A DNA stretch of 64,000 bases from NCBI RefSeq assembly GCF_000833575.1, contig NZ_CP010827.1, positions 1,306,980 to 1,370,979 of the forward strand, read 5' to 3'. The position numbers and the translations under genes are program-made. This document shows positions 50,982 to 64,000 of the stretch, in pieces. The stretch's first letter is position 1. Each line of letters begins with the position of its first letter. The DNA comes from Corynebacterium singulare. GTDB taxonomy: Bacteria; Actinomycetota; Actinomycetes; Mycobacteriales; Mycobacteriaceae. A model generated the notes under the pieces. The model was not told the origin of the DNA. It searched no databases and saw nothing but the letters and a program-made list of their open reading frames with translations.

Positions 50982-52319
50982 CTAGAAGAGCTCCTCGCCG
51001 CCCAATTCATGGGCAAGCGCTTGGTCTACCTCGCTGTAGCGGAAAACATGCCCTAACTCGTCTAACTTTGCGGGTATCACCTTTTGATTGGCCAGGGCAA
51101 GCTCACGGGCGCCTTCCTTGCCTAGGAGCACGGCGGGGCCTAGCTCCGGAATCGGAATGATGGTGGGGCGGTGCAGCTCGGAGCCCAGAGCAGCGACATA
51201 GTCGCGATTGCGGACCGGGGTCGGGGAGACGGCGTTGATGGGGCCCCTCCACCTCTGGTCCAGCGCGGCACGAACGTACATATCCTCGAGGTCATCTTGG
51301 GCAACCCAGCTGTACCACATCTCGCCCTTGCCAAAAGCGCCGCCACACCCCGTGGAGAACAGCGCACGCAACAGCGGGAGCATCCCGCCGTTTCCGGACT
51401 GGACGATTCCGGTACGCATGTTCACCACGCGTTTACCGGCAGCAACCGCCGGCGCACAGGCATGCTCCCAAGCTTCCACCACGTCGGCAAGGAAACCCTC
51501 GCCACGCGCGGAATTCTCCGTCAGTTCTTCATCACCGCGGTCAGGCCCATAGAAACCAATCGCCGAAGCACAGACCATGGCACTGAGTGATGTGGTCTCC
51601 GCGGCGATCTGCGCCAGCAGGTGTGTTGGGCCCACGCGGGAATCCCGAATGGCCTGTTTGTGGGAGCTGTTGAAGCGGCCAAAGATGGGCTCGCCAGCCA
51701 AGTGGATGAGCACGTCCACGCCTTCCAGCAGGTTTTTGGCAGGTAAGTGTGGCCGCCACAGGCGCTCGCCCACGCTCGGAGTGGCGCGAACCAAGGGGAT
51801 GACGGTGTGGCCGAGCGTAGTGAGCTGTGCTGCGACGGCCTTGCCCACCGTGCCGTGGGAACCGGTGAGGGCGATGGTCAGAGGATTATCGTTCAGCGCG
51901 CCCAAGCGCTGTGCGAACCGGAAGTCCTCGATGAGCTGATGCTGGCGGTAGGCAAACGTGGACCTGACGGCCGCGGTGGGGATGCGGGTATGAACCTTGT
52001 CCGTGATCAGTGTGCCGTCCGGGTGATCTTCGAAGTGATGCTCATGACGCCAGTTCGCCAGCACGCGGAAAGGGGCGTTGACGCACACGTCGGCGAAGGA
52101 CTTCTGCGGTTGGTAACCCGCCAAGTCATGGCGGGCGACCCATTTCAGCCCGCCCGGCAGGCCCAGTATGGACGTGCCGGTGGCTAGAGACTCTGCCTGG
52201 CGGATGGGAGTCATGACACCAAACGGTGCGTTCAATCGAAGGAGTGCCCCGGGACGCTCGTGCCACCGCCACACCTCCTCGCGTGATGCTGGAACAACGT
52301 GCTGGGTGGTGAAACTCAC
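50982..52319 (-). CDS. TIGR01777-type epimerase/oxidoreductase with N-terminal SRPBCC domain
   Basis: A 445-residue fusion. Residues 1-145 form a START/SRPBCC-like ligand-binding domain (VPASREEVWRWHERPGALLR, DVCVNAPFRVLANWRHEHHF). Residues about 146-445 form an extended short-chain dehydrogenase of the SulA/YfcH type (IALTGSHGTVGKAVAAQLTT, IHLAGEPIFGRF, CASAIGFYGPDRGDEELTE, YSWVAQDDLEDM). GTG start at 52319. It is well conserved in corynebacteria; the substrate is unknown. Confidence 0.88.
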   Translation of the reverse strand: MSFTTQHVVPASREEVWRWHERPGALLRLNAPFGVMTPIRQAESLATGTSILGLPGGLKWVARHDLAGYQPQKSFADVCVNAPFRVLANWRHEHHFEDHPDGTLITDKVHTRIPTAAVRSTFAYRQHQLIEDFRFAQRLGALNDNPLTIALTGSHGTVGKAVAAQLTTLGHTVIPLVRATPSVGERLWRPHLPAKNLLEGVDVLIHLAGEPIFGRFNSSHKQAIRDSRVGPTHLLAQIAAETTSLSAMVCASAIGFYGPDRGDEELTENSARGEGFLADVVEAWEHACAPAVAAGKRVVNMRTGIVQSGNGGMLPLLRALFSTGCGGAFGKGEMWYSWVAQDDLEDMYVRAALDQRWRGPINAVSPTPVRNRDYVAALGSELHRPTIIPIPELGPAVLLGKEGARELALANQKVIPAKLDELGHVFRYSEVDQALAHELGGEELF

Positions 52320-52450
52320 TAGTGGACAACCTGTCTTAAAGATAGTGGGGCATGAAGGCTGGGTTTTAGCCTTCAACAGTGCACGGAAAAAGTGCTAAGG
52401 TTGGTGCTGGCTTTCAAGCATAGACAGTCTTTCTAACCATTGTCCGACAT

Positions 52451-52484
52451 CCTTTAAAGACCGCACTGTGAGGCGGGGAAGGAG
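52451..52484 (+). promoter_or_regulatory. PyrR-binding RNA hairpin overlapping the pyrR ribosome site
   Basis: The leader reads CCTT-TAAAGA-CCGC-ACTGTGAG-GCGG-GG-AAGG. The CCTT pairs with the AAGG that begins the Shine-Dalgarno AAGGAGGTCACG, and the loop contains the CTGTGAGG typical of PyrR-binding loops in mycobacteria. No attenuator terminator is visible between it and the start at 52491, so PyrR probably represses by hiding the ribosome site when UMP is high, as described for mycobacterial pyr operons. Confidence 0.65.
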
Positions 52485-52490
52485 GTCACG

Positions 52491-53087
52491 ATGAGTGAAA
52501 CCGACATTCACGCGGAGTCCAACGAGCTTTTGAGCTCGTCAGACGTCGCGCGCACCGTCGCACGCATCGCGCACCAGATCATTGAAAAAACCGCGTTGGA
52601 TTCGAGTGACTCACCGCGAGTCATTCTCCTTGGCATTCCCTCTGGTGGCGTGCCACTAGCCCAGCGCCTTGCTGAAAAAATAGAGGAATTCTCCGGGGTA
52701 GAGGTTCCCTGGGGTTCTCTCGACATCACCTTGTACCGTGATGATCTTTATTCGCGCCCACACCGCGCGCTTAAGCCCACTACTGTGCCGGACGGCGGTA
52801 TCAACGCCACCACCGTCATCCTCGTGGATGATGTGCTCTATTCCGGCCGCACGATTCGCGCCGCGCTCGATGCGTTGGCGGATATTGGCCGCCCCGACAT
52901 TATCCAGCTCGCGGTCTTGGTGGATCGCGGCCACCGCCAGGTCCCCATACGCGCAGACTATGTGGGCAAGAACATTCCCACCGCGCGTGATGAGGACGTC
53001 ACCGTCTACAACGCCGATATCGACGGTCGTGACGCCGTCGTGCTCACCCGCTCGGTCGTGTCGGCTGAGCCCGGCAAGGAGGCCTAA
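52491..53087 (+). CDS. pyrR: Bifunctional pyr operon regulator / uracil phosphoribosyltransferase
   Basis: A 198-residue PRTase: [32 protein letters not shown] loop [20 protein letters not shown], and [20 protein letters not shown], the PyrR RNA-binding face. The strong SD lies inside the upstream hairpin. pyrB begins directly at the next base after the stop. First gene of the pyrimidine operon. Confidence 0.96.
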   Translation: MSETDIHAESNELLSSSDVARTVARIAHQIIEKTALDSSDSPRVILLGIPSGGVPLAQRLAEKIEEFSGVEVPWGSLDITLYRDDLYSRPHRALKPTTVPDGGINATTVILVDDVLYSGRTIRAALDALADIGRPDIIQLAVLVDRGHRQVPIRADYVGKNIPTARDEDVTVYNADIDGRDAVVLTRSVVSAEPGKEA

Positions 53088-54059
53088 ATGAAACATCTCA
53101 TTAACATCGCTGATGTGAGCGCCCAGGAGATTCTCGGGCTCATGGATGAAGCGGATCGCTTCCGCGAGGCACTTGATGGCCGCGAGGTCAAGAAGCTGCC
53201 TACCCTTCGAGGTCGCACGGTCTTCACCCTGTTCTATGAAAACTCCACTCGCACGCGCTCGTCCTTTGAGACCGCTGGCAAGTGGATGTCTGCGGATGTC
53301 ATTAACCTCTCTGCGTCGAGCTCTTCCGTGAACAAGGGCGAGTCCCTCAAGGACACTGGCTTGACGCTGACCTCGATTGGCGCGGATGCCATCATCATTC
53401 GCCACCCGTCCTCGGGTGCTGCGCAGCAGCTGGCCAGCTGGGTCGCCCCAGACGGACAGGGGCCGAGCGTCATCAACGCCGGAGACGGTTCGCACCAGCA
53501 TCCGACGCAGGCGCTTCTCGACGCCACCACGATGCGCCAACGCCTCAACCTCGATACCGAGCGCTCCGCGGGCGGCACGGGTTTTGAAGGCCTTAAGGTC
53601 ACCATCGTCGGTGACTGCCTGCACTCCCGCGTGGTGCGCTCCAACGTGGATTTGCTCTCCACCTTGGGCGCTGAGGTCACCCTCGTTGCGCCGCCGACGC
53701 TGCTGCCCTATGGGGTAGACACCTGGCCGGTGCGCGTCTCACACGACCTCGATGCCGAGGTGGCTAATGCAGACGTCGTTATGATGCTGCGCGTGCAGGC
53801 CGAGCGTATGAACGGCGGTTTCTTCCCGTCTCATCGTGAATACGCCTCCCTTTATGGTCTATCCAAGGATCGCGCGGCGGCGATGAAGAAGGATGCGATC
53901 ATCATGCACCCAGGGCCGATGGTCCGCGGCATGGAAATCAACTACGCCGTGGCGGACTATGACAATGCGGCCGTGCTTCAGCAGGTTAACAACGGCGTCC
54001 ACGTGCGCATGGCCACCTTGTTTACGCTGCTTACCAATGGCGAGAACGCCGGAATCTAG
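53088..54059 (+). CDS. pyrB: Aspartate carbamoyltransferase, catalytic chain
   Basis: Makes carbamoyl-aspartate. 323 residues: carbamoyl-phosphate site [59 protein letters not shown], and RVQAERM for aspartate binding. No pyrI regulatory-chain gene follows. Directly adjacent to pyrR and 18 bases before pyrC. Confidence 0.97.
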   Translation: MKHLINIADVSAQEILGLMDEADRFREALDGREVKKLPTLRGRTVFTLFYENSTRTRSSFETAGKWMSADVINLSASSSSVNKGESLKDTGLTLTSIGADAIIIRHPSSGAAQQLASWVAPDGQGPSVINAGDGSHQHPTQALLDATTMRQRLNLDTERSAGGTGFEGLKVTIVGDCLHSRVVRSNVDLLSTLGAEVTLVAPPTLLPYGVDTWPVRVSHDLDAEVANADVVMMLRVQAERMNGGFFPSHREYASLYGLSKDRAAAMKKDAIIMHPGPMVRGMEINYAVADYDNAAVLQQVNNGVHVRMATLFTLLTNGENAGI

Positions 54060-54077
54060 ACGAGGAGATACTGAGAT

Positions 54078-55430
54078 ATGACTACTTATCCTGACACCGG
54101 CGCGCTGTCTGCACCCGCAGAAGGCACCCTGCTCATTACTAATGTTCGCCCTTATGGTGAAGGCGAGCCGACGAGCGTCCTCATCAAGGATGGCGTCATT
54201 GCGTCGCTGGGCACCGCGAACGACGCAACGGAGGATACTGAGCCCGACCGGACCATCGATGCCGGCGGTCATGTCCTGCTGCCCGGCCTGGTGGATATGC
54301 ACGTTCACCTGCGCGAGCCCGGCCGTGAGGATACCGAGACCATTGAGACGGGCTCGCGGGCCGCTGCCAAGGGCGGATTCACCGCCGTGTTCACTATGGC
54401 GAACACCTCTCCCGTGACCGACCAGCCCATCATCGCTGAGTCTGTCTGGGCCAAGGGCCAGGCCCGCGGCCTGTGTGATGTCCACCCGGTTGGCTCTATA
54501 ACCAAGGGCCTTGAAGGCAAGACGCTCACCGAATTTGGCATGATGGCGCGGTCTGATGCCAAGGTGCGCATGTTCTCCGATGACGGAAAGTGCGTCCAGG
54601 ACCCGCAGCTCATGCGTCGCGCCCTGGAGTACGCCAAGGGCCTTGATGTTCTCTTGGCACAGCACGCTGAGGACCACCGCATGACCGAAGGTGCTTCCGC
54701 CAACGAGGGTGAGGTCGCTGCACGCCTGGGCCTGCGCGGATGGCCGCGCGTGGCGGAAGAATCCATTGTCGCCCGCGACGCACTCTTGGCCCGTGACTAC
54801 GGCAACCGCATGCACATCTGCCATGCGTCCACCAAGGGCACCGTCGAGCTGCTCAAGTGGGCGAAGGAGCAGGACATTCCACTGACTGCCGAGGTCACCC
54901 CGCACCACTTGCTCATGACCGATGAGAAGCTCGTGACCTATGACGGTGTCTTCCGCGTGAACCCGCCGCTGCGCGAGGAAGCAGATACCTTGGCGCTGCG
55001 CCAGGCGCTTCTCGACGGCCTCATTGACGTCGTCGCCACCGACCATGCCCCGCACGGAAGCGAAGACAAGTGCGTTGAGTTCGAGAACGCTAAGCCTGGC
55101 ATGCTGGGCTTGGAGTCCTCACTCGCGGTCATCGCCAAGCTTTTCGTCGCTACCGGGCTCGCGGACTGGCGCTTCGTTGCCCGCGTCATGTCTGAGCGTC
55201 CAGCCGAAATCACCCGTCTGCCCGGCCACGGCCGCCCCATCGCCGTGGGCGAGCCAGCCAACCTCACCATCGTCGATCCAAAACACTCGTGGGTATCCGA
55301 TTCCACCCGCCTGGCTTCTAAATCGGACAACAACCCCTATGAGGGCGAGGAATTCGGCGCGCGCGTGACCCACACCATTCTGCGCGGCGCGGTGACGTAT
55401 GACCTCGCCGCCGACCAATCGGGACAATAG
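54078..55430 (+). CDS. pyrC: Dihydroorotase
   Basis: Cyclises carbamoyl-aspartate; zinc amidohydrolase of class I. 450 residues: [20 protein letters not shown] with metal-binding [23 protein letters not shown] (first part), [36 protein letters not shown] and the catalytic [17 protein letters not shown] lies upstream of the ATG at 54078. Confidence 0.97.
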   Translation: MTTYPDTGALSAPAEGTLLITNVRPYGEGEPTSVLIKDGVIASLGTANDATEDTEPDRTIDAGGHVLLPGLVDMHVHLREPGREDTETIETGSRAAAKGGFTAVFTMANTSPVTDQPIIAESVWAKGQARGLCDVHPVGSITKGLEGKTLTEFGMMARSDAKVRMFSDDGKCVQDPQLMRRALEYAKGLDVLLAQHAEDHRMTEGASANEGEVAARLGLRGWPRVAEESIVARDALLARDYGNRMHICHASTKGTVELLKWAKEQDIPLTAEVTPHHLLMTDEKLVTYDGVFRVNPPLREEADTLALRQALLDGLIDVVATDHAPHGSEDKCVEFENAKPGMLGLESSLAVIAKLFVATGLADWRFVARVMSERPAEITRLPGHGRPIAVGEPANLTIVDPKHSWVSDSTRLASKSDNNPYEGEEFGARVTHTILRGAVTYDLAADQSGQ

Positions 55431-55484
55431 TTACTTAGAGACACCACGAGCACCTAGTGCTACATACTGAAAGGCCACCACACA

Positions 55485-56693
55485 GTGACTTCCACAGAAA
55501 CTTCTTCTGCAACCGCGACCGGTGAGGCGTCGTCAAGCGCCCAGCCCATTCCCGCCATCCTGGTACTCGCTGATGGCCGCACCTTCCGCGGCCACGGCTT
55601 CGGCGCGACTGGCACCACCCTGGGCGAGGCCGTCTTCACCACCGCCATGACCGGCTACCAGGAAACCATGACGGACCCGTCGTACCACCGCCAGATTGTC
55701 GTGACCGCTGCCCCGCAGATCGGCAACACCGGCTGGAATGACGAGGACAATGAGTCCCACGGGGACACGATCTGGGTCGCCGGCCTCGTCATCCGCGACC
55801 TGGCACGCCGCGTCTCCAACTGGCGCGCTGCGCGTACTTTGCCGGAGGAGATGGAAAAGCAAGGCATCATCGGCATCAGCGGAATCGACACCCGTACCGT
55901 GGTGCGACACCTGCGCAACCACGGCTCCATCAAGGCCGGTCTCTTCTCCGGCGAAGCCGCTGAGAGGGACGTTGCGGAGCTCATCGAGGAGGTCAAGAAC
56001 CAACCGTCTATGGCCGGTCTGGACCTGTCCGAGGAGGTCTCCACGGATAAGCCCTACACCATTGAGGCAGTCGGGGAGAAGTGCTACACCGTCGTTGCCT
56101 ACGACATGGGTGTGAAGACCGCTACGCCGAACAACTTTGCGCAGCGCGGCATCGAAACCATCGTCGTTCCGGCCAATACTCCGTTTGAGGAGATCACGCA
56201 GTACAACCCGGACGGTGTCTTCGTCTCCAACGGCCCGGGTGACCCGGCTACGGCCGACGCCATGGTGGAGGTCGTCCGTGACATCCTCGCCGCCAAGTAC
56301 CCCTTCTTTGGCATCTGCTTTGGTAATCAGATCCTTGGCCGCGCGCTGGGCATGGACACCTACAAGCTCAAGTTCGGACACCGCGGCATCAACGTGCCGG
56401 TGCGCAACCAGCTCACCGGCAAGATTGACATCACGTCCCAGAACCATGGCTTCGCCCTGGCCAGCCCGTCTGGCAAGGAGGACCCTGCCGGCGAGGAATT
56501 CGATACCGACTTCGGCCCAGCCATCGTCTCCCACACTTGCCTGAACGACAACACCATTGAAGGCGTTGCCCTCAAGGATGGGATGGCCTACTCGGTGCAG
56601 TACCACCCGGAGTCTGCTGCTGGCCCCCACGATGCCAACTCGCTCTTTGACCAGTTCATCGAGCTTATGGCCGAAAAGTCCCCGAACAAGTAA
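55485..56693 (+). CDS. carA: Carbamoyl-phosphate synthase, small (glutaminase) chain
   Basis: Supplies ammonia from glutamine to CarB. 402 residues: N-terminal carA domain (ALVLADGRTFRG-like start, GEAVFTTAMTGYQETMTDPS), then class I glutamine amidotransferase with VSNGPGDPA, catalytic Cys in FGICFGNQILGRALG and the terminal His/Glu in QYHPESAAGPHD. GTG start at 55485 after GAAAGG. carB follows 30 bases downstream. Confidence 0.97.
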   Translation: MTSTETSSATATGEASSSAQPIPAILVLADGRTFRGHGFGATGTTLGEAVFTTAMTGYQETMTDPSYHRQIVVTAAPQIGNTGWNDEDNESHGDTIWVAGLVIRDLARRVSNWRAARTLPEEMEKQGIIGISGIDTRTVVRHLRNHGSIKAGLFSGEAAERDVAELIEEVKNQPSMAGLDLSEEVSTDKPYTIEAVGEKCYTVVAYDMGVKTATPNNFAQRGIETIVVPANTPFEEITQYNPDGVFVSNGPGDPATADAMVEVVRDILAAKYPFFGICFGNQILGRALGMDTYKLKFGHRGINVPVRNQLTGKIDITSQNHGFALASPSGKEDPAGEEFDTDFGPAIVSHTCLNDNTIEGVALKDGMAYSVQYHPESAAGPHDANSLFDQFIELMAEKSPNK

Positions 56694-56723
56694 ACCGCAA
56701 CCAGGAAAAGGAAGAAGAAACTT

Positions 56724-60048
<3,325 letters not shown>

Positions 60049-60065
<17 letters not shown>

Positions 60066-60888
60066 CACTGTCGCGTCCTTTGGCGAGCGCGCTGTCGCAG
60101 CCGGACGTGAGCGAGGACGTCTGTGCGTGGGCATTGACCCGCACCCACACCTACTTGAGGCGTGGGGCCTGACTGTCGATGTTGACGGCCTGCGCACCTT
60201 CACCATGACGTGTGTGGAGGCTTTTGCTGACACCGCAGCCATAGTGAAGCCGCAGGTGGCTTTCTTCGAGCGCTTCGGCTCCCGCGGCTTCGCAGTGCTA
60301 GAGGACGCCCTGGCGGCGCTGCGTGAGCAGGGCTGCTTGAGTCTGGCCGATGCCAAACGCGGCGATATCGGCTCCACCATGGCCGGCTATGCCGATGCCT
60401 GGCTGGGGGAGAGCTCTCCTCTGCGTGCGGACGCCGTAACGGTGTCGCCCTACCTCGGCGTTGGTGCTCTGAATCCAGTCTTTGACCTTGCCGAGGCGAC
60501 AGGCAGGGGAGTATTCGTTCTTGCCGCGACCTCAAATCCGGAAGCAGTGGCCCTCCAGTCATTAAGCGTTGATGGGCGAAGTGTAGCCCAACGCGTTGTG
60601 GACGAGCTCGCAGAACGCAACACGGCGGCCGGGGCGGCTGTAGGTGCTCTCGGCGTGGTCGTTGGCGCGACCCTCGACACGCCGCCCGAGCTAGACCAAT
60701 TAAATGGTCCTGTGCTGCTTCCAGGCGTCGGCGCCCAGGGAGCCACGCCTGACGACGTCCGTACACTGACTGCGGCGGCGCCTGAACTGGGGTTTGCCAA
60801 CGTGTCACGAGCCATTCTTTCACATGGCCCACAGGTCGCTGACCTGCGTGAATCCGTCATATCGACGGCTGCGGAGTTCCGGGATTAA
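60049..60888 (+). CDS. pyrF: Orotidine 5'-phosphate decarboxylase, type 2
   Basis: Final step to UMP. 279 residues of the actinobacterial type 2 family: [37 protein letters not shown], catalytic [20 protein letters not shown], and the phosphate-binding [14 protein letters not shown]. The ATG at 60049 lies inside the end of carB, with AGGAG eight bases upstream, so translation is coupled. A hairpin follows the stop. Confidence 0.95.
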
Positions 60889-60893
60889 GTGTG

Positions 60894-60923
60894 CGGCGCG
60901 CCCGATTAACGAGCGCGCCGTTT
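60894..60923 (+). terminator. Hairpin after the pyr operon
   Basis: CGGCGCGC (60894-60901) and GCGCGCCG (60913-60920) with an 11-base loop and TTT, immediately after pyrF. The following 60924-61146 is the long leader of mihF; I see no gene there, only candidate -10 boxes such as TAGGAT near 61013. Confidence 0.65.
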
Positions 60924-61146
60924 ACCTGGTATTTTGTTTAGGGCATATGCGTTGACGTGCAGGAACCTTTAGAACAAGGGGGCCGGGTTACGTCATCGTG
61001 TACAGACCAGTGCTAGGATTGCCAGAAGTCGGTTCGTGGAGATGCTAAAAGCTATTTCGCGCTGGGGAAACAAACCCCTGAGGACCGAAAATCTGGTGCT
61101 AGCCATCAGACGAAAATGTTCACACTAATGAAATCGGAGGAAACCC

Positions 61147-61467
61147 GTGGCCCTTCCCAAGTTGACTGATGAGCAGCGCAAGGAAGCTCTCGCAAAGGCC
61201 GCTGAGGCCCGCAAGGCTCGCGCTGAGCTTAAGGCTGCGCTGAAGCGCGGCGAGACCAACCTGCAGGACGTTCTGGAGAAGGCTGAGACCGACGAGATTA
61301 TCGGCAAGACCAAGGTCTCTGCTCTCCTCGAGGCCCTGCCGAAGGTGGGCAAGGTCAAGGCCAAGGAAATCATGGAGGACCTGGAGATTGCTCAGACCCG
61401 TCGCCTGCGTGGCCTGGGTGACCGTCAGCGTCGCGCCCTGCTCGAGCGTTTCGGCTACGGCGAGTAA
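61147..61467 (+). CDS. mihF: Integration host factor, actinobacterial type (nucleoid protein)
   Basis: A 106-residue basic DNA-binding protein; GTG start ([20 protein letters not shown]). It contains the helix-two-turn-helix-like core ([20 protein letters not shown]) and the basic end [20 protein letters not shown]. It binds and compacts DNA and is essential in mycobacteria and streptomycetes. gmk follows eight bases later, the standard actinobacterial arrangement. It has a long (about 220-base) upstream region, suggesting its own promoter. Confidence 0.96.
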   Translation: MALPKLTDEQRKEALAKAAEARKARAELKAALKRGETNLQDVLEKAETDEIIGKTKVSALLEALPKVGKVKAKEIMEDLEIAQTRRLRGLGDRQRRALLERFGYGE

Positions 61468-61475
61468 TTAGCGCA

Positions 61476-62045
61476 ATGGCTGACGAAACTGCACGCGGAC
61501 GGCTGGTCGTACTGGCCGGTCCGTCTGCTGTGGGTAAGTCCACTGTGGTTTCGCGCCTGCGTGACGATATTGACAACCTCTACTTCAGCGTCTCTATGAC
61601 GACGCGCCAACCCCGTCCTGGCGAGTCCGACGGGGTTGACTATTTCTTCGTCAGCCCGGAGGCCTTCCAGGAGCACATTGACGCCGGAGACATGCTCGAG
61701 TGGGCAGAAATTCATGGCGGCTTGCAGCGTTCCGGTACGCCGGCTCAGCCCGTGCAGGAGGCCATGACGTCTGGTCGCCCGGTGTTGGTGGAGGTTGATC
61801 TTGCAGGCGCCCGCAACGTCAAAGCGGCGATGCCGGAGGCGGAAACCGTGTTTCTCGCCCCGCCGTCATGGGAAGTTCTGGTTGAGCGCCTTACTGGGCG
61901 GGGAACCGAACCCCAGGACGTTATCGACCGCAGGTTGCAGACCGCAGAGACGGAGCTTGCCGCGCAAAAGGAGTTCGACCACGTCGTTGTCAATAATGAC
62001 CTCGATGAGGCCGTTGCTGCTATTAGTGCTATCCTGCGTGGATAG
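61476..62045 (+). CDS. gmk: Guanylate kinase
   Basis: Phosphorylates GMP to GDP. 189 residues: P-loop [22 protein letters not shown]-binding [28 protein letters not shown], and lid [17 protein letters not shown]. Here the usual YGTP after the WAE motif reads SGTP, a mild variation. It starts eight bases after mihF. Confidence 0.95.
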   Translation: MADETARGRLVVLAGPSAVGKSTVVSRLRDDIDNLYFSVSMTTRQPRPGESDGVDYFFVSPEAFQEHIDAGDMLEWAEIHGGLQRSGTPAQPVQEAMTSGRPVLVEVDLAGARNVKAAMPEAETVFLAPPSWEVLVERLTGRGTEPQDVIDRRLQTAETELAAQKEFDHVVVNNDLDEAVAAISAILRG

Positions 62046-62083
62046 ACCAAGATTTTGACCATCTATCAACAGTAAAGGTGCAT

Positions 62084-62386
62084 GTGACCAACGTGACCAC
62101 ACCTGCTAATTCTGAGGCCGTCAAGCCGGAGCCAGTCTTCGATCCGCCGACGGGCATTACCGCCCCGCCGATCGATGAGCTCCTGGACAAGGTCTCGTCC
62201 AAGTACGCACTGGTGATCTTCGCTGCAAAGCGCGCGCGTCAGATCAACAGCTACTACCAGGAACAAGACGAAGGCGTATTCGAGTTCGTTGGACCGCTGG
62301 TGACCCCGGAGCCGGGTGAGAAGCCGCTGTCCATCGCTCTGCGCGAAATTGAGGCCGGTCTCCTAGACCACGAGGAAGGCAACTAA
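62084..62386 (+). CDS. rpoZ: RNA polymerase omega subunit
   Basis: About 100 residues: [32 protein letters not shown] and [20 protein letters not shown] are the conserved omega blocks. The GTG at 62084 has AAAGG five bases upstream; a GTG two codons earlier is possible. A strong hairpin follows the gene. Confidence 0.93.
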   Translation: MTNVTTPANSEAVKPEPVFDPPTGITAPPIDELLDKVSSKYALVIFAAKRARQINSYYQEQDEGVFEFVGPLVTPEPGEKPLSIALREIEAGLLDHEEGN

Positions 62387-62436
62387 TCTTCCTTGAGCGC
62401 TCGGCAGGCGGGTGAGTGCCCGGTGCCGCGCCTTGT

Positions 62437-62480
62437 AACCCACCCTGTGCATCGTGTGCGGATGCCCGGGTGGGTTTTCT
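62437..62480 (+). terminator. Rho-independent terminator between rpoZ and coaBC
   Basis: AACCCACCC (62437-62445) pairs with GGGTGGGTT (62468-62476), followed by TTCTGCG, so it probably ends the mihF-gmk-rpoZ message. A partial CGGTG/CACCG-like stem in the loop may extend it. Confidence 0.7.
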
Positions 62481-62530
62481 GCGTCTTGGGTAACATTGTC
62501 CGAGTGAATGACGTACAGGAGAACCCAGAC

Positions 62531-63772
62531 ATGACCAGCAACCCGCGTCGCATTCTTGTCGGCGTGGCGGGTGGTATCGCCGCGTATAAGGCCTGCCACC
62601 TCATTCGTGACTTCAAAGAGCATGGCGATGATGTGCGCGTGGTTCCCACCGAACCCGCGCTCAACTTTGTTGGGGCAGCAACTTTTGAGGCGCTTTCTGG
62701 GAACCCAGTGTCGACCACGGTTTTCGATGCTGTGGATGACGTTCAGCATGTGGCCTTGGGGCAGCAGGCCGACGCCGTCGTCATTGCTCCAGCGACTGCG
62801 GACCTCATTGCCCGCTTGGCCGGTGGCCGTGCTGATGACTTGCTAACAGCCTCAGTCCTCGTGGCTACCTGCCCGATCGTCGTTGTGCCTGCCATGCACA
62901 CGGAGATGTGGCTTAACCCGGCTACGCAGGACAATGTTGCTACGCTTCGTCGCCGTGGCATCACTGTTATGGAACCCGCTCATGGGCGTCTTACCGGCAA
63001 GGACACCGGCGCTGGGCGTCTTCCGGAACCTAGCCAAATTGCGGAGTTTGCACGTACGGTCCTTGCCGGCCACCCCGTTCCGTTCGATTGGAAGGGCCGT
63101 AAGGTCGTGGTTTCTGCTGGCGGCACCCAGGAAAACCTCGATCCGGTTCGCTACATAGGTAATCGATCGTCCGGACGCCAGGGTTTCGCCTTGGCGGAGC
63201 TCGCTGCACAGCGGGGCGCGGACGTGACCATCGTGGCTGGAAATACCGAGGAAATTCCTGTGCCGTCGGGAGCGACTATTCTCCGTGTGACGTCGACGCG
63301 CGACATGGAGAAGGCCATGAATGAGTCCGCGGCTGATGCCGATGTTGTCATCATGGCGGCCGCTGTAGCGGATTATCGTCCAGCTACTGTTGCTGGCTCG
63401 AAGATGAAAAAGGGAGCTGCGGACGAGCAACTCGCGCAGCTCGAGCTGGTGGAGAATCCGGATATCCTTAAGGGCCTTGTAGCCCGCCGTGACGGCGGTG
63501 AGCTCAAGAAAGATGCTGTCATCGTGGGCTTTGCTGCAGAAACTGGTGATGCAAACACGAGTGTGCTTGAGTACGCCCAGCAGAAATTCAAGAAAAAGGG
63601 CTGCGATGTGCTCATGGCCAATGAAGTGGGTGAGGGCAAAGTATTTGGACAGTCCACGAGCGCCGGCTGGATTCTTCGCCGAAATGCCGAACCGCTGGAG
63701 GTCGCTCACGGCAGTAAACAGGTGGTTGCGGCACAGATTCTCGATGCTGTGAATGAAAAGCTAGCGAAGTAG
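62531..63772 (+). CDS. coaBC: Bifunctional phosphopantothenoylcysteine decarboxylase / phosphopantothenate-cysteine ligase
   Basis: Two steps of coenzyme A synthesis in one chain. 413 residues. N-terminal CoaC flavoprotein: [20 protein letters not shown], the active-site [18 protein letters not shown] (His) and [17 protein letters not shown]-terminal Coa[57 protein letters not shown] and LMANEV. AGGAGA lies eight bases before the ATG at 62531. It is separated from rpoZ by a terminator, so it has its own promoter. Confidence 0.96.
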   Translation: MTSNPRRILVGVAGGIAAYKACHLIRDFKEHGDDVRVVPTEPALNFVGAATFEALSGNPVSTTVFDAVDDVQHVALGQQADAVVIAPATADLIARLAGGRADDLLTASVLVATCPIVVVPAMHTEMWLNPATQDNVATLRRRGITVMEPAHGRLTGKDTGAGRLPEPSQIAEFARTVLAGHPVPFDWKGRKVVVSAGGTQENLDPVRYIGNRSSGRQGFALAELAAQRGADVTIVAGNTEEIPVPSGATILRVTSTRDMEKAMNESAADADVVIMAAAVADYRPATVAGSKMKKGAADEQLAQLELVENPDILKGLVARRDGGELKKDAVIVGFAAETGDANTSVLEYAQQKFKKKGCDVLMANEVGEGKVFGQSTSAGWILRRNAEPLEVAHGSKQVVAAQILDAVNEKLAK

Positions 63773-63781
63773 TGGTCGTTC

Positions 63782-63810
63782 TTGCAGATATAGACTGCTT
63801 GGTCTACGAT
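63782..63810 (+). promoter_or_regulatory. metK promoter with McbR-type operator
   Basis: TTGCAG (63782-63787), 17 bases, TACGAT (63805-63810) forms a good promoter. Between and overlapping the -10 is TAGAC-TGCTTG-GTCTA (63791-63806), a perfect match to the TAGAC-N6-GTCTA box of McbR, the SAH-responsive repressor of methionine and sulfur genes in C. glutamicum, where metK is a known target. The transcript leader would be about 85 bases, with no SAM-riboswitch-like fold that I can see. Confidence 0.8.
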
Positions 63811-63902
63811 GGCCTAGTGTTAACGCGTCGGGCTTTCAAGCTGGCATTGCGTCCCAGTTTCTTTTTTCCTTACGGCGCGCAGTACTAGTTAAAGGACTAT
63901 GT

Positions 63903-64000
63903 GTGACTGAATCAGCTTCTCAGGCAGTACGCCTCTTCACCAGCGAATCCGTGACCGAAGGCCACCCGGATAAAATTTGCGACGCAATCTCGGACGCCAT
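63903..64000 (+). CDS. metK: S-adenosylmethionine synthetase (N-terminal part)
   Basis: The frame opens with GTG at 63903 (AAAGGAC five bases before it) and runs off the window: [20 protein letters not shown], then [12 protein letters not shown], the conserved first ATP-binding motif of MetK (GHPDKxCDxISDA). It makes SAM from methionine and ATP. Only 32 of about 400 codons are visible. Confidence 0.96.
   Translation, partial: MTESASQAVRLFTSESVTEGHPDKICDAISDA

Noticed and set aside
63811..63902. SAM riboswitch in the metK leader
   Set aside because: The leader is short and no conserved riboswitch core is visible; a protein operator already explains control.

Overview
The window reads as a chromosomal segment of a mid/high-GC Corynebacterium, close in style to C. 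aurimucosum, C. minutissimum or C. singulare. The evidence is a corynebacterial core gene order (odx-like FAH hydrolase, isochorismate synthase, gltX, tRNA-Gln, tRNA-Glu, IclR-leuCD, mutT1, gpsA, ddl, DUF3515, thiL, ung, DAK2, recG, rsmD, coaD; then pyrR-pyrBC-carAB-pyrF, mihF, gmk, rpoZ, coaBC, metK), the actinobacteria-specific genes mshC (mycothiol) and mihF, and many start codons lying 6-9 nt after a TAnnnT -10 box, as expected for corynebacterial leaderless mRNAs.

Region by region. (1) 1-1467: end of an FAH-family hydrolase and a convergent isochorismate synthase. (2) 1539-10324, minus strand: a seven-gene operon of the 'anchored repeat-type ABC transporter' class. A Zn/Mn-type ABC transporter (ATPase, permease, ZnuA-like binding protein) is interleaved with four membrane-anchored surface proteins carrying the HxH/W-F-x-PG ('choice-of-anchor M') domain. 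The same domain is inserted in the binding protein, apparently with its two halves in permuted order. A Zur-like inverted repeat overlaps the operon promoter. (3) 10497-12361: gltX, tRNA-Gln and tRNA-Glu. (4) 12362-29432: a roughly 17-kb accessory region between two identical tRNA-Glu genes. Its left half (about 12.4-21.7 kb) is visibly more GC-rich and is framed by an imperfect 17-bp inverted repeat. It carries an unusual heterodimeric ABC exporter, a PEBP protein, pyrD, a lipoprotein, uppP, mshC and a HAD gene cut off at the repeat. Its right half is lower in GC and holds a decayed DNA methyltransferase gene, several orphan genes, an alpha/beta hydrolase and a membrane-protein/regulator pair with a long perfect palindromic operator. 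(5) 29433-50884: core genes with local curiosities: a His-rich duplicated small protein with 11-bp-spaced direct repeats upstream, tandem paralogous Gly/Tyr/Gln-rich membrane proteins, a duplicated DUF3515 protein and four overlapping YbjN-like genes. (6) 50982-64000: a TIGR01777-type epimerase, the complete pyr operon behind a PyrR-type RNA hairpin, mihF-gmk-rpoZ-coaBC, and the start of metK behind a perfect McbR-type operator.

How they work together: the 2-10 kb operon is probably a zinc-scavenging surface relay feeding a Znu-type importer. The pyr operon supplies UMP de novo together with pyrD from the island. leuCD under an IclR (LtbR-like) regulator makes leucine. The most novel-looking items are the permuted insertion in the substrate-binding protein, the half-dead but complementary ABC exporter, and the transplanted core-gene block between inverted repeats inside a tRNA-Glu-bounded region. 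All functions are read from sequence only; no searches were run.
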